A stretch of 36,706 bases of DNA from Oscillospiraceae bacterium (GCA_017439985.1 JAFSIC010000017.1:1-36706); one strand, 5' to 3'; positions 25,604 to 34,378 are shown, counted from the stretch's first letter. Notes: a model not told the origin generated them from the letters alone. Program-made: numbers and translations.

Positions 25604-27817
25604 ATGAGCAAACGTCCAAGAAAGAAACACGGCCCGATCCGCCGCTTCTTCGGCGCTATGATGCGCTGTATCGCCCTGCTGATTTGTATGGGTATTATTT
25701 GCGGCTCTACCTGTGCCGCTGTCATGTCTGTTTACATCTTCAAATCCCTGGAAGGTGAGCCGGACCTGAAGCTGGAAGACATCACCATGGCCAACTCTTC
25801 GTCTGTCTATGCCATCAACAGCGAAACCGGCGAATACGAAAAGATTCGTGAGCTTCACGGCGATGAAAACCGTATGGAGATCACCAATTACCGTGATATC
25901 CCTCAGGACATCATTGACTGTCTGGTTGCAGCGGAAGACCATCGTTACTGGGAACACAACGGCGTTGACTGGAAGCGTACTGTTGCTTCTACTCTGACCT
26001 TCTTTACACAGAGCAGCTCTCAGGGTGGTTCCACCATTACTCAGCAGGTCATCAAAAACCTGACCGGTAACGATGAGTTCTCTCCGGAACGTAAAATCAA
26101 AGAGATCTTCCAGGCAATCAAACTGAACAAAGCCTACTCCAAAGAGGAAGTTCTGAAGGTTTATCTGAACTATGTCTTCTTCGGCAATAACTGCTACGGT
26201 ATCGCAGCAGCAGCCGACGGCTACTTCAACAAAACTGTTGATGAGCTGAACCTCGGTGAGATCGCGACCATCATCGCCATCACCAACAACCCGACCTACT
26301 ACAATCCACGTACTGAAAAGGGCATGGAGCACAACAAAGAACGTCGGGAATACATCTTCTATATGATGAGAGAAAACGGCTACATCGACGAAGCAGAAGA
26401 GGAAAAGTGGAACAACTACACCCCAACTCTTGCTCCGAAAAAAGCAGAAACCGATACCACTCTCTCTGAGGGTTGGTACATCGACCAGGTTCTGGAGGAT
26501 GTAACCGAGGATCTGATCAACGAAAAGGGCTACACCGCTGCTTATGCGGAAACTCTGCTGAAAAACGGCGGTCTCAACATTTACGCCTGCGTGGATGAAG
26601 AAGTGCAGGCTAAAATGGAAGCCGTTTACGATGACAATGCCAGCTTCCCGGGTGTTCTGAATACCGAATATCCGGAAACCGCCGCTATCACCATCGCACC
26701 AAGCGGACAGGTTCTCGGCATCATCGGCGGTAATGAAAAGACCACTGCCCGCGGTTGGAACAATGCTACCATGTCTGTACGCCATCCGGGTTCCTCCATC
26801 AAACCGATCTCCGCTTACCTGCAGGCTCTGGAATCCGATCTGGTGACCTGGTCCTCTCTGTGGGACGATAATCCACTGCCTGACTACTTCGGCCCTTCCG
26901 AACCGGGTCCGAAGAACTACTCCGGCTACTACTCCGGTGCAATGACCATTCAGTACGCACTGCAGCAGTCTATCAACACCATTCCGGTAAAACTGGTAAA
27001 AACCATCGGTCCGGAACGCTGCTACAACTTCCTTCTGAACAAGCTGGAATTTGAAAATCTCAGCGAGCGCGACATCGCCCTGTCCCCAATGGCTCTGGGC
27101 GGTATGACCTACGGTGTTACTCTGGAAGAGATCACCGGCGCATATCAGATGTTCGTAACTCAGGGTAAATATGTAAAACCTTACACCTACACCAAGGTAA
27201 CCGACTCCGAAGGCAACGTCATTCTGGAACGCAATACCAAACAGGTTCGCGTTATTTCCGAACAGACCGCTACCGTTATGAACAAACTGCTCCAGACCGT
27301 TGTTACTCAGGGTACCGGTGCGGCTGCAAACCTGTCCTCCATCGGTATGCCGGCAGGCGGTAAAACCGGTTCTTCCACCGGTACCAAACTGGTAGACGGT
27401 GTACTGACTCCGGTTGACAACGATAACCTGTGGTTCATCGGTTACACCCCATACTACATCACCGGTGTATGGATGGGTTATGACGACCACAGCGAGATCT
27501 TCTACTCCTCTTACCCAACCCCAAAGCTTTGGAAAAACATCATGCTCCCACTGCATGAGGGCTTGGAACCAAAACAGTTTGAGGAAAACGAACACGTTAT
27601 TCCGCTGACCTACTGCAGAGACTCCGGTGAGATCGCAGTTGCCGGCTGTACCAATACCGCTACCGGCTGGTACAAGGATACGGTTCTTCCATCCAACTGT
27701 ACCGTTCACGGCGGCTACGGTTCCTCTGCATTTGATGATGAAGAGGACAAGAGCAGCGAAGAAGATGGCGGCGATCCATTTGATTGGTCCACCTTCTTTG
27801 GCAGCGACGAAGAATAA
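25604..27817 (+). CDS. Class A penicillin-binding protein (PBP1A-type transglycosylase/transpeptidase)
   Basis: The enzyme polymerises and crosslinks peptidoglycan. The protein is 737 aa. A short basic cytoplasmic tail is followed by one membrane segment (about 20-46). The GT51 domain has catalytic Glu111 in EDHRYWEHNGVD, then GGSTITQQVIKNL, then VYLNYVFFGNNCYGI. The transpeptidase domain has Ser397-x-x-Lys400 (GSSIKP), Ser456-Ile-Asn458 and Lys587-Thr-Gly. The C-terminus ends in an acidic Asp/Glu/Ser-rich tail rather than PASTA domains. The start follows AAAGGAGG. It is monocistronic, with a strong terminator. Confidence 0.95.
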   Translation: MSKRPRKKHGPIRRFFGAMMRCIALLICMGIICGSTCAAVMSVYIFKSLEGEPDLKLEDITMANSSSVYAINSETGEYEKIRELHGDENRMEITNYRDIPQDIIDCLVAAEDHRYWEHNGVDWKRTVASTLTFFTQSSSQGGSTITQQVIKNLTGNDEFSPERKIKEIFQAIKLNKAYSKEEVLKVYLNYVFFGNNCYGIAAAADGYFNKTVDELNLGEIATIIAITNNPTYYNPRTEKGMEHNKERREYIFYMMRENGYIDEAEEEKWNNYTPTLAPKKAETDTTLSEGWYIDQVLEDVTEDLINEKGYTAAYAETLLKNGGLNIYACVDEEVQAKMEAVYDDNASFPGVLNTEYPETAAITIAPSGQVLGIIGGNEKTTARGWNNATMSVRHPGSSIKPISAYLQALESDLVTWSSLWDDNPLPDYFGPSEPGPKNYSGYYSGAMTIQYALQQSINTIPVKLVKTIGPERCYNFLLNKLEFENLSERDIALSPMALGGMTYGVTLEEITGAYQMFVTQGKYVKPYTYTKVTDSEGNVILERNTKQVRVISEQTATVMNKLLQTVVTQGTGAAANLSSIGMPAGGKTGSSTGTKLVDGVLTPVDNDNLWFIGYTPYYITGVWMGYDDHSEIFYSSYPTPKLWKNIMLPLHEGLEPKQFEENEHVIPLTYCRDSGEIAVAGCTNTATGWYKDTVLPSNCTVHGGYGSSAFDDEEDKSSEEDGGDPFDWSTFFGSDEE

Positions 27818-27822
27818 AAATG

Positions 27823-27862
27823 AAAACCCAGACATTTCCCGACAGAAATGTCTGGGTTTTTT
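27823..27862 (+). terminator. Terminator after the PBP gene
   Basis: AAAACCCAGACATTTC and GAAATGTCTGGGTTTT form a perfect 16-bp stem with a 6-nt loop, ending in T6. Confidence 0.95.
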
Positions 27863-27894
27863 GTTGTGAAATGATGAAAATTTAACAAAACCTC

Positions 27895-27923
27895 TTGACA
27901 TTACTGATTTAACGCGTTAAACT
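27895..27923 (+). promoter_or_regulatory. Promoter with palindromic operator for the TrpXYZ-like operon
   Basis: TTGACA (27895-27900), 17 bp, TAAACT (27918-27923). The perfect 14-bp palindrome TTTAACGCGTTAAA (27908-27921) fills the spacer end and the -10. A half site, TTTAAC, lies upstream at 27881-27886. The palindrome's position suits a repressor. The leader is only about 45 nt, too short for a T-box or large riboswitch. Confidence 0.75.
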
Positions 27924-27974
27924 AATAAACAAGATCCCCGTGAGAGATCAGTATATTGAGAAAGAAGGATTTTT

Positions 27975-28943
27975 ATGAAAAAACGTTTCTTCGCTGCATT
28001 ACTGGCTGTCGCTATGACTTTGACTATGAGCGCCTGCTCCTCCGGCGGCGCTGATTATACGGTAGGTATCTGCCAGCTGGCTCCGCATCCTGCTCTGGAT
28101 GCCGCGACCAAAGGCTTCAAAGACACACTGACCGAACTGGCAGCTGCTGACGGCAAGACCATTGAGTTCCAGGAACAGAACGCCAACGGCGAAGCAACCA
28201 CCTGTGGTACGATCATCAATGGTTTTGTTTCTTCCAAAGTGGATTTGATTCTTGCGAATGCAACTGCTCCTTTGCAGACTGCCGCATCTTCCACCGACAG
28301 CATTCCGATTCTCGGCACCTCCATTTCCAGCTACGGAACCGCACTGGAAGAGCCTGATATGGGCGAAAGCACCGGCAGAAATATCTCCGGTACCTCCGAC
28401 CTTGCTCCTCTGGATGAACAGGCTGCTATCGTAAAAGAATGGTTCCCTGACGCGAAAAATGTTGGTCTGCTCTTCTGCTCCGGTGAAGCAAACTCCCGCT
28501 ACCAGATCGATATGATCAAACCTCATCTGGAAGCTCTGGGCTTCACCTGCACCGAGTTCACCTTCTCCGACTCCAACGACTTGGCTACCGTTACCACCAA
28601 CGCCTGCCAGAACAGCGATGTTATCTACGTTCCAACCGATAACACCGTAGCAGACAACACCGGTATCATCGCCAACATCGCTATCCCTGCCAATGTTCCT
28701 GTCATTGCCGGTGAGGAAGCAACCTGCTCCGGCTGCGGCGTGGCAACACTCTCCATCAGTTACGAAGAACTGGGACAGACCACCGGCGAAATGGCTTACG
28801 AAGTCCTTGTAAAAGGTGCTGACATCTCTGCTATGCCAATTCAGTTCGCACCATCTGTTACGAAAAAATATAATCCAACGATCTGTGAGCAGATGGGTCT
28901 GACCCCACTGGAAGGCTACATCGCTATCGAAACCGCTGAATAA
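27975..28943 (+). CDS. TrpX-like ABC transporter substrate-binding lipoprotein
   Basis: The protein is 322 aa of the ABC_sub_bind family. Its lipoprotein signal has Cys21 (MTLTMSAC). Early motifs GICQLAPHPALDAATKGFKD, QNANGEATTCGTII and the DLILANATAPLQTA block are typical of this family, as are VYVPTDNTV-like and PVIAGEEATCSGCGVATLSISYEELG. Many Firmicutes members sit behind tryptophan-specific T-boxes and are called TrpX, but none is seen here, so the substrate (an aromatic amino acid or another small molecule) is open. It is first in an operon with permease and ATPase. Confidence 0.88.
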   Translation: MKKRFFAALLAVAMTLTMSACSSGGADYTVGICQLAPHPALDAATKGFKDTLTELAAADGKTIEFQEQNANGEATTCGTIINGFVSSKVDLILANATAPLQTAASSTDSIPILGTSISSYGTALEEPDMGESTGRNISGTSDLAPLDEQAAIVKEWFPDAKNVGLLFCSGEANSRYQIDMIKPHLEALGFTCTEFTFSDSNDLATVTTNACQNSDVIYVPTDNTVADNTGIIANIAIPANVPVIAGEEATCSGCGVATLSISYEELGQTTGEMAYEVLVKGADISAMPIQFAPSVTKKYNPTICEQMGLTPLEGYIAIETAE

Positions 28944-28951
28944 CTTTTCCG

Positions 28952-28976
28952 TCCTGCGGTACTCTGTACCGCAGGA
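28952..28976 (+). other. Intercistronic hairpin between trpX-like and permease genes
   Basis: TCCTGCGGTA and TACCGCAGGA form a perfect 10-bp stem with a CTCTG loop, followed by only TTTCC. It is typical of a stabilising element that keeps more binding-protein mRNA than permease mRNA. Confidence 0.65.
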
Positions 28977-28999
28977 TTTCCGTTTAAGGAGGAATTACT

Positions 29000-29911
29000 T
29001 TGAATATCATGAACCTGTTGAACGCAATGCCCGGTGCGGTAGCACAGGGCTTGATCTGGGGCATCATGGCCATCGGTGTTTACATCACCTACCGCGTCCT
29101 CGATATTTCTGACCTGACTGTTGACGGTTCCATCACCACCGGCGGCGCTGTCTGCATTATGATGATGCTGGCGGGCTTCCCTGCATGGGCAGCCATGCTG
29201 GGAGCTCTTGCAGCGGGAATGCTGGCCGGTTTGGTGACAGGCCTGCTGCATACTGCTATGGGCATTCCGGCGCTTCTGGCCGGCATTCTGACGCAGCTGT
29301 CGCTGTATTCCATCAATCTGCGCATCATGCAGAAGTCCAACCAATCCATCAGCGTTGATAAATACGATCTGCTGATTTCCCTGCGCTACATCACCGAAGC
29401 CATTCTGATTTGTGCTGTACTGGTCGTTGTCATCATCGCGGTGCTGTACTGGTTCTTCGGTACCTCCCTTGGCTGTTCTGTTCGTGCGACCGGTGCAAAC
29501 CCCAATATGTCCCGCGCACAGGGCATCAATGTCAACATGACAAAAATCATCGGTCTCATGTGTGCCAACGGTCTGGTGGCTCTTTCCGGTGCTCTGCTGA
29601 GTCAGTACAACGGCTTTGCGGACGTTAAGATGGGCATCGGCGCCATCGTTATCGGTCTGGCTGCCGTCATCATCGGTGACGTTGTCTTCGGCAAAATCTT
29701 TACCAACTTCGCAGCCAAACTTCTTGCTGTTGTTTTCGGCGCCATCATTTACTACGCCGTTCTGCAGGTCGTTTTCTGGTTCGGCCTCAACTCCGACTAT
29801 CTGAAACTGCTCACCGCTGTCATCGTGGCAGTTTTCCTGGCGCTTCCATACTGGAAAGCCAAATACTTCAGCAAACCTGTAAAGAGGGGGAACGAACATG
29901 CTGGAAATTAA
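29000..29911 (+). CDS. ABC transporter permease (TrpY-like)
   Basis: The protein is 303 aa with roughly eight or nine membrane segments, of the BPD_transp_2 family (LivH-like) found with ABC_sub_bind proteins. Motifs: IGVYITYRVLDISDLTVDGSI (near 25-45, a family hallmark) and LGCSVRATGANPNMSRAQGIN (the coupling-loop region near 157-177). The start is TTG at 29000 with AAGGAGG 7 bases upstream; an internal ATG at 29009 has poorer spacing. It overlaps the ATPase gene by 14 bases. Confidence 0.9.
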   Translation: MNIMNLLNAMPGAVAQGLIWGIMAIGVYITYRVLDISDLTVDGSITTGGAVCIMMMLAGFPAWAAMLGALAAGMLAGLVTGLLHTAMGIPALLAGILTQLSLYSINLRIMQKSNQSISVDKYDLLISLRYITEAILICAVLVVVIIAVLYWFFGTSLGCSVRATGANPNMSRAQGINVNMTKIIGLMCANGLVALSGALLSQYNGFADVKMGIGAIVIGLAAVIIGDVVFGKIFTNFAAKLLAVVFGAIIYYAVLQVVFWFGLNSDYLKLLTAVIVAVFLALPYWKAKYFSKPVKRGNEHAGN

Positions 29912-30677
29912 ATCTGTTTACAAAACCTTCAATGCAGGTACTGTTAACGAGAAACGCGCCATCAATGGCATCGACTTGAAGTTGGAAGACGGCGATTTTG
30001 TCACTGTCATCGGCGGCAATGGTGCAGGTAAATCCACTCTGCTGAACCTGATTGCCGGTGTTTATCCGGTGGATGAAGGCTCCATTCGCTTGAACAACAT
30101 CGACCTGACTCATCTCCCCGAACACAAACGCGCCAAATATCTTGGCCGTGTGTTCCAGGACCCGATGATGGGCACTGCCGCAACCATGGGTATCGAGGAA
30201 AATCTGGCCCTTGCTTATCGCCGTGGTCTCTTCCGTGGATTGGGCGGAGGCATCTCCAACAAAGAGCGTGAGCTCTACCGTGAGAAGCTGGCGACCCTCG
30301 GACTCGGCTTGGAAAATCGCATGACCAGTAAAGTTGGTCTGCTGTCCGGTGGTCAGCGTCAGGCTCTGACTCTGCTGATGGCCACTCTCAAGAAACCGAA
30401 TCTGCTGCTGCTTGACGAGCACACCGCTGCTCTCGACCCGAAAACCGCTGACAAGGTTCTGCAGCTGACTGATGAGATCGTTGCCCGTGACAAACTGACT
30501 ACCGTTATGATCACCCACAACATGAAAAACGCCATTCAGTACGGCAACCGCCTCATCATGATGGACAGCGGCCGAGTTGTGGTAGACATCAAAGGTGAAG
30601 AAAAGAAACACCTGACTGTCCGCGATTTGCTGGAAAAATTCAATATTGAAAGCGATCGTCTCCTGCTTTCCGAGTAA
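29898..30677 (+). CDS. ABC transporter ATP-binding protein (TrpZ-like)
   Basis: The protein is 259 aa, energising the permease in the cytoplasm. Walker A GGNGAGKST is at 39-47, signature LSGGQ at 149-153, and Walker B LLLLDE ends at Glu174. The D-loop (HTAALDP) follows, and the H-loop is ITHNM. It overlaps the permease by 14 bases, so translation is coupled; AGAGGGGG-type sites precede the ATG. A perfect palindromic terminator ends the operon. Confidence 0.95.
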   Translation: MLEIKSVYKTFNAGTVNEKRAINGIDLKLEDGDFVTVIGGNGAGKSTLLNLIAGVYPVDEGSIRLNNIDLTHLPEHKRAKYLGRVFQDPMMGTAATMGIEENLALAYRRGLFRGLGGGISNKERELYREKLATLGLGLENRMTSKVGLLSGGQRQALTLLMATLKKPNLLLLDEHTAALDPKTADKVLQLTDEIVARDKLTTVMITHNMKNAIQYGNRLIMMDSGRVVVDIKGEEKKHLTVRDLLEKFNIESDRLLLSE

Positions 30678-30697
30678 AAAAACAATACAAAACGTAG

Positions 30698-30727
30698 AAA
30701 ACCCCGAGGAATATTCCTCGGGGTTTT
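30698..30727. terminator. Bidirectional terminator between the ABC operon and the anti-sigma gene
   Basis: The arms AAAACCCCGAGGAAT and ATTCCTCGGGGTTTT form a perfect 15+15 palindrome, effectively a stem with a small AT loop. It serves both convergent units. Confidence 0.95.
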
Positions 30728-30732
30728 GATTT

Positions 30733-32001
30733 TTATACGCCTACTGCCAGTTTGACATCTTCCAGATGGAAGCTTGCAACCTCGGCTCTCTGTTCCAGTT
30801 CGATCATTTCATCGCGTGTACCAATCACGAAAGCGCCGTAAACCATGACACCATTGTTCTTCACATAGGTCAGAGCATCGTGATAGTTGATGACATTACC
30901 ACAGGAATTGACCTGTCCGCTTGGACTGCAGAAGGCAGTTAAAAATTCTTTCTGGTAAGTCAGATATTTCAAAAGACTCTTGAAATGTTCCTCAACCATA
31001 ACATGTTTCTCCGGCAGTTCATCGCTATACAGCAAGCTGGCATCCAGCTCAAAGTGCGGGAACATTTCCTCAAATTCCTCGGTAGGTTCCATCACTGTAC
31101 CCAACTGCCCCATAGAGAAGCCCATCAGCTGGAAATGCTCCTTATAGCTGATGCGGACCGGTGCCCAGTGTACACTGACTCCCAGTTCATCGTCCAGTTC
31201 CAGCAATTCCTCCACGGTCAAATCCTCATCGAAGCTGATGTAGGCACTCAGATATACACTCTTCGGCATTCCTTCCAGCGCCTCACGATGTGACGTGCGG
31301 TGGGATTCCGGCTGTTCAGTAGTTGTCGTACCATCACTGAGTACGTAGCGAGAGTGATAAGGGCCATTATCATAAAACACTCTATTATTCGCACGCTCAA
31401 AGAACCATTTCTCTCCCGCTCCGCTGTCCTGCACGCCTTCTACCAATTTACAGCTGAAATTCCTGTCGTACTTCATCAAATGCTCTGAAGTGATGCTGAC
31501 ATCGTAGCACCCAAAGCCCAAAGATTCCGCTTCCGCACTGGTCACAGACCAGCCGGGACAGTTGATTTCGGTAAATGCTCTCGCCGCTAAGTACAGCGGA
31601 GAAAACAGCTCTTCATTGGTCACATTTTTATCATCGGAATCATCGCGCACATCCGGCACATTCTTAATGGCAGCCAATGGATTATAGAACTGTGCGTCGT
31701 AGGATGGTACCGCCACACACTTCACATAGGAACCGGCTGCAACGATCAGTGCCAGCATGACGCTGAGAATTTTACACAGCTTGATGTTCACCGCACGGTT
31801 GATTTTCTTGATTTCCTGCTTTCTTCTCTGCTTTTCCGCATCCGGAGGCACAGGCTCATCCAGCATTGGCATTGGCGGTAGCTGTTCGCTGAGATACTCA
31901 TTGATCAGCTCGTTCTTTCTGATTTCTTCCTCGACCATCTGGATTTCTTCCATACTGGCCGTTCCGTTTTTATATCGCTGCAGCATATCTGCAAAATTCA
32001 T
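30733..32001 (-). CDS. Anti-sigma factor with Sigma_reg-type domains
   Basis: The protein is 422 aa. An N-terminal cytoplasmic part (about 1-70: FADMLQRYKNGTASMEEIQMVEEEI..., then a basic KQRRKQEIKKINRA stretch) precedes a single membrane segment (about 74-94). A large extracytoplasmic domain of about 325 residues follows. The layout fits the Sigma_reg_N plus Sigma_reg_C anti-sigma family seen beside ECF sigma factors in Firmicutes. No HxxxCxxC zinc motif is present. The start ATG at 31999-32001 shares one base with the sigma factor stop (TGATG) and has AGGAGG upstream. It should hold the sigma factor at the membrane until an envelope signal arrives; the signal is unknown. Confidence 0.85.
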   Translation of the reverse strand: MNFADMLQRYKNGTASMEEIQMVEEEIRKNELINEYLSEQLPPMPMLDEPVPPDAEKQRRKQEIKKINRAVNIKLCKILSVMLALIVAAGSYVKCVAVPSYDAQFYNPLAAIKNVPDVRDDSDDKNVTNEELFSPLYLAARAFTEINCPGWSVTSAEAESLGFGCYDVSITSEHLMKYDRNFSCKLVEGVQDSGAGEKWFFERANNRVFYDNGPYHSRYVLSDGTTTTEQPESHRTSHREALEGMPKSVYLSAYISFDEDLTVEELLELDDELGVSVHWAPVRISYKEHFQLMGFSMGQLGTVMEPTEEFEEMFPHFELDASLLYSDELPEKHVMVEEHFKSLLKYLTYQKEFLTAFCSPSGQVNSCGNVINYHDALTYVKNNGVMVYGAFVIGTRDEMIELEQRAEVASFHLEDVKLAVGV

Positions 32002-32489
32002 CAAATCTCCTCCTTTAGTAAGTCTTTCAGCTGTGCTCGCGCACGATAGAGCAAGGTTCGTACTGCACCGGGCGTTCGCCCTGTCACAGCGGCGATCTTC
32101 TGCCCACTGAAGCCCTCAAAATAAAATAACAGCAACACTTCCCTCGTCTGTTCCGGAAGCTGTAAAATCGCCTGATACAGTCGCCTGTGCTCCTCCTTCT
32201 GCAGAATTGCATCCAAGGGATCGTCGTCTGCTTTCAGCGGCAGCTCTTCAATAGTGGCAGGACTGCGCTTCTGTGCTTTGCGCCAATGATCGATAAAGCA
32301 ATTTTTACAGACTCGCAGCAGCCAGTATTGAATGGACGGGGTATCGTCACCGCAGGAAAGCAAGGCCTTGAAAAAGGTATCGCTGCAGATTTCCTGTGCC
32401 AAATGGTGGTTTTTGCAGAGTGAATAGGCATATAAATACACGCTGCGATAATACTTTTCGTATATCTCTTCCAGAATATTCTGTTTCAA
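32001..32489 (-). CDS. ECF-type RNA polymerase sigma factor
   Basis: The protein is 162 aa from TTG at 32487-32489, chosen because AAAGGAGG stands 7 bases upstream; longer frames lack a site. Region 2 is ILEEIYEKYYRSVYLYAYSL through LAQEICSDTFFKALL, with IQYWLLRVCKNCFIDHWRK after it. Region 4 is LPEQTREVLLLFYFEGFSG followed by the QKIAAVTGRTPGAVRTLLYRA helix-turn-helix. It lacks region 1 and most of region 3, as ECF factors do. It is coupled to the anti-sigma gene by a one-base overlap. Confidence 0.93.
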   Translation of the reverse strand: MKQNILEEIYEKYYRSVYLYAYSLCKNHHLAQEICSDTFFKALLSCGDDTPSIQYWLLRVCKNCFIDHWRKAQKRSPATIEELPLKADDDPLDAILQKEEHRRLYQAILQLPEQTREVLLLFYFEGFSGQKIAAVTGRTPGAVRTLLYRARAQLKDLLKEEI

Positions 32490-32517
32490 AGCCTCACCTC
32501 CTTTGCCCATTTCACTT

Positions 32518-32546
32518 ATAAAACGACAAACTTGGAAAAATGTCAC
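32518..32546 (-). promoter_or_regulatory. Promoter of the sigma/anti-sigma operon
   Basis: The minus strand reads GTGACA (32541-32546), 17 bp, then TTTTAT (32518-32523), usable by SigA. The same stretch can be read as an ECF type: GTGACA, 15 bp, CGTT (32522-32525), which would mean autoregulation. The two readings cannot be separated by eye. Confidence 0.4.
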
Positions 32547-32568
32547 AGCTCTGTTCACAAATCCTGAC

Positions 32569-32597
32569 TGGACTTTTTTCGCCGATTGGTCTACTAT
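32569..32597 (+). promoter_or_regulatory. Promoter of the nucleoside phosphorylase gene
   Basis: TGGACT (32569-32574), 17 bp, TACTAT (32592-32597), followed by TATAAA (32595-32600). It is a moderate match only, in the divergent gap with the sigma factor gene. Confidence 0.4.
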
Positions 32598-32641
32598 AAA
32601 GATAGCAAGACAAATCGAACAAAGCAACAGGAGGGATCTTC

Positions 32642-33949
32642 ATGCGCATGATCGACATCATTGAAAAGAAAAAACTGGGACAGACACTCAGTGATGCAGA
32701 GTTGGCTTTCTTTGTTGAGGGCTACACCAAGGGAAGCATCCCCGACTATCAGGCGGCGGCTCTGTGCATGGCGATCCGACTGATGGGCATGGATTCTAAA
32801 GAAACTGCCGCTCTGACGATGGCTATGGCAGCCTCCGGCGATCAATCTGACCTGAGTGGGATCAAGGGTATCAAAGTCGATAAACACAGTACCGGCGGCG
32901 TCGGAGATAAAACCACGCTGGTGGTCGGCCCCATTGTTGCAGCCTGCGGCGTGCCTGTTGCCAAAATGTCCGGTCGCGGCTTAGGACATACCGGAGGAAC
33001 ATTGGATAAATTGGAATCCATTCCGGGCTACCGCATCTCCATCCCAACCGACGAATTTTTCTCTATCGTCAACTCCGTCGGCATCGCTCTCATCGGCCAA
33101 ACAGGAAATCTGGCTCCTGCCGACAAGAAGCTCTATGCTCTTCGCGACGTCACCGCTACGGTGGACAGCCTGCCTCTGATCGCTTCCAGTATTATGAGTA
33201 AAAAGCTGGCGTCCGGTGCCGATGCCATCGTTCTTGATGTAAAAGCCGGCAGCGGCGCTTTTATGAAAACCACGGAAGCTGCCTATGCCTTAGCCAAGGA
33301 GATGGTTGCTATCGGTCACCATGCCGGTCGCAACACGGTGGCTCTCATTACCAATATGGATCAACCCCTGGGGTGCTCCATCGGCAACAGCTTAGAGGTT
33401 ATCGAAGCCATCGAGACCTTGAAAGGCAAGGGGCCTGACGATTTTAACGACCTTTGCATCGAGCTTGCCGCCAATATGCTCTTCCTCGCTGAAAAAGGCA
33501 GCTTGGATGATTGCCGTAAGTTGGCTGTTCAGCGCATTGCAGACGGCTCTGCGCTGCAGAAGTTCCGCGATATGATCGCTGCACAGGGCGGAGACCCTGC
33601 TGTTGTGGACGATTACAGCATCTTCCCACAGGCTTCCATCCAACGAGAAATTTGTGCGGAGGAAAGCGGGTATGTCAGTCATATGGATACGCAAAATTGC
33701 GGTATCTCCGCCATGCTTTTGGGTGCAGGCCGCGCTACGAAGGAAGATTCCATCGACCATGCAGCCGGCATCATTCTGAACATCAAGCCCGGTGACTTTG
33801 TGGAAAAAGGCCAGACACTGGCTGTTCTCTACACCAACGACCCAAATACTCTGGATAATGCCGAACAGCAGCTGCGTGCATCCATTCACCTTTCTTCCGT
33901 GAAGCCGCAGGTACAGCCGCTGATTTACGGCAGAGTAGAATTTGAATAA
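32642..33949 (+). CDS. pdp: Pyrimidine-nucleoside phosphorylase
   Basis: The enzyme phosphorolyses uridine, thymidine or deoxyuridine to the base and (deoxy)ribose 1-phosphate for salvage. The protein is 435 aa. An N-terminal helical domain (MRMIDIIEKKKLGQTLSDAE) is followed by KVDKHSTGGVGDKT (phosphate-binding loop, 78-91) and the family signature GRGLGHTGGTLDKLES (111-126). The catalytic region has SSIMSKKLASGADAIVLDVK. The C-terminal domain ends in a biotinyl-like fold (IKPGDFVEKGQTLAVLYT). AGGAGG is 7 bases before the ATG. An unknown gene follows 12 bases later. Confidence 0.95.
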   Translation: MRMIDIIEKKKLGQTLSDAELAFFVEGYTKGSIPDYQAAALCMAIRLMGMDSKETAALTMAMAASGDQSDLSGIKGIKVDKHSTGGVGDKTTLVVGPIVAACGVPVAKMSGRGLGHTGGTLDKLESIPGYRISIPTDEFFSIVNSVGIALIGQTGNLAPADKKLYALRDVTATVDSLPLIASSIMSKKLASGADAIVLDVKAGSGAFMKTTEAAYALAKEMVAIGHHAGRNTVALITNMDQPLGCSIGNSLEVIEAIETLKGKGPDDFNDLCIELAANMLFLAEKGSLDDCRKLAVQRIADGSALQKFRDMIAAQGGDPAVVDDYSIFPQASIQREICAEESGYVSHMDTQNCGISAMLLGAGRATKEDSIDHAAGIILNIKPGDFVEKGQTLAVLYTNDPNTLDNAEQQLRASIHLSSVKPQVQPLIYGRVEFE

Positions 33950-33961
33950 AGGAGCCCGATT

Positions 33962-34378
33962 ATGAACACGATTCGTCAAAATATTCTGACGCCATACAGC
34001 CTCCACGACATGAAGCTGATTTCTTTTGAAATTCAGAAAGATGATTTGACTTTGTTCAGTCAATCCGGTATGGTGAGGACCCTGCCGCCTTTCGGACAGC
34101 CGGACGGTCATATCGAGTTTCATCAAGTCGATTGGGATTTTTCCTACGTTTACATCTTTGATTTCTGCGGCAACAGCGGTCAGTTCCAAGCAGAAAAGAA
34201 ATTCCTCAAGGATTTTCTCAAAAGCGATTTCCAAGATGCCAGCGTTGAAATTATCGATGAAACCTACGGTTACAATCAGAGCCACTTTGGTGGGTATTTT
34301 TCCAAGGGTTGTGACGTTAAGGAATGCATGATCCAAATTTATCACCATGGCGATATGGTCTATGTGACCGAAGAATAA
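33962..34378 (+). CDS. Conserved-looking protein of unknown function
   Basis: The protein is 138 aa, soluble, without a signal peptide or membrane segment. It alternates predicted strands and helices: MKLISFEIQKDDLTLFS, GHIEFHQVDWDFSYVYIFDF, QAEKKFLKDFLKSDFQDASVEIIDETYGYN, then ECMIQIYHHGDMVYVTEE. It is rich in aromatics and Asp. A good AAAGGAG site, tight spacing to pdp and a terminator after it show it is a real gene co-transcribed with pdp. I do not recognise the family and assign no function. Confidence 0.85.
   Translation: MNTIRQNILTPYSLHDMKLISFEIQKDDLTLFSQSGMVRTLPPFGQPDGHIEFHQVDWDFSYVYIFDFCGNSGQFQAEKKFLKDFLKSDFQDASVEIIDETYGYNQSHFGGYFSKGCDVKECMIQIYHHGDMVYVTEE

Noticed and set aside
25583-27901. 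Long minus-strand frame opposite the PBP gene
   Set aside because: Same mirror effect; the plus frame has all PBP active-site motifs, the minus frame has none and lacks a ribosome site.
27924-27974. Tryptophan T-box before the TrpX-like gene
   Set aside because: The leader is about 45 nt and lacks stem I, the GGTGG-type antiterminator box and a terminator.
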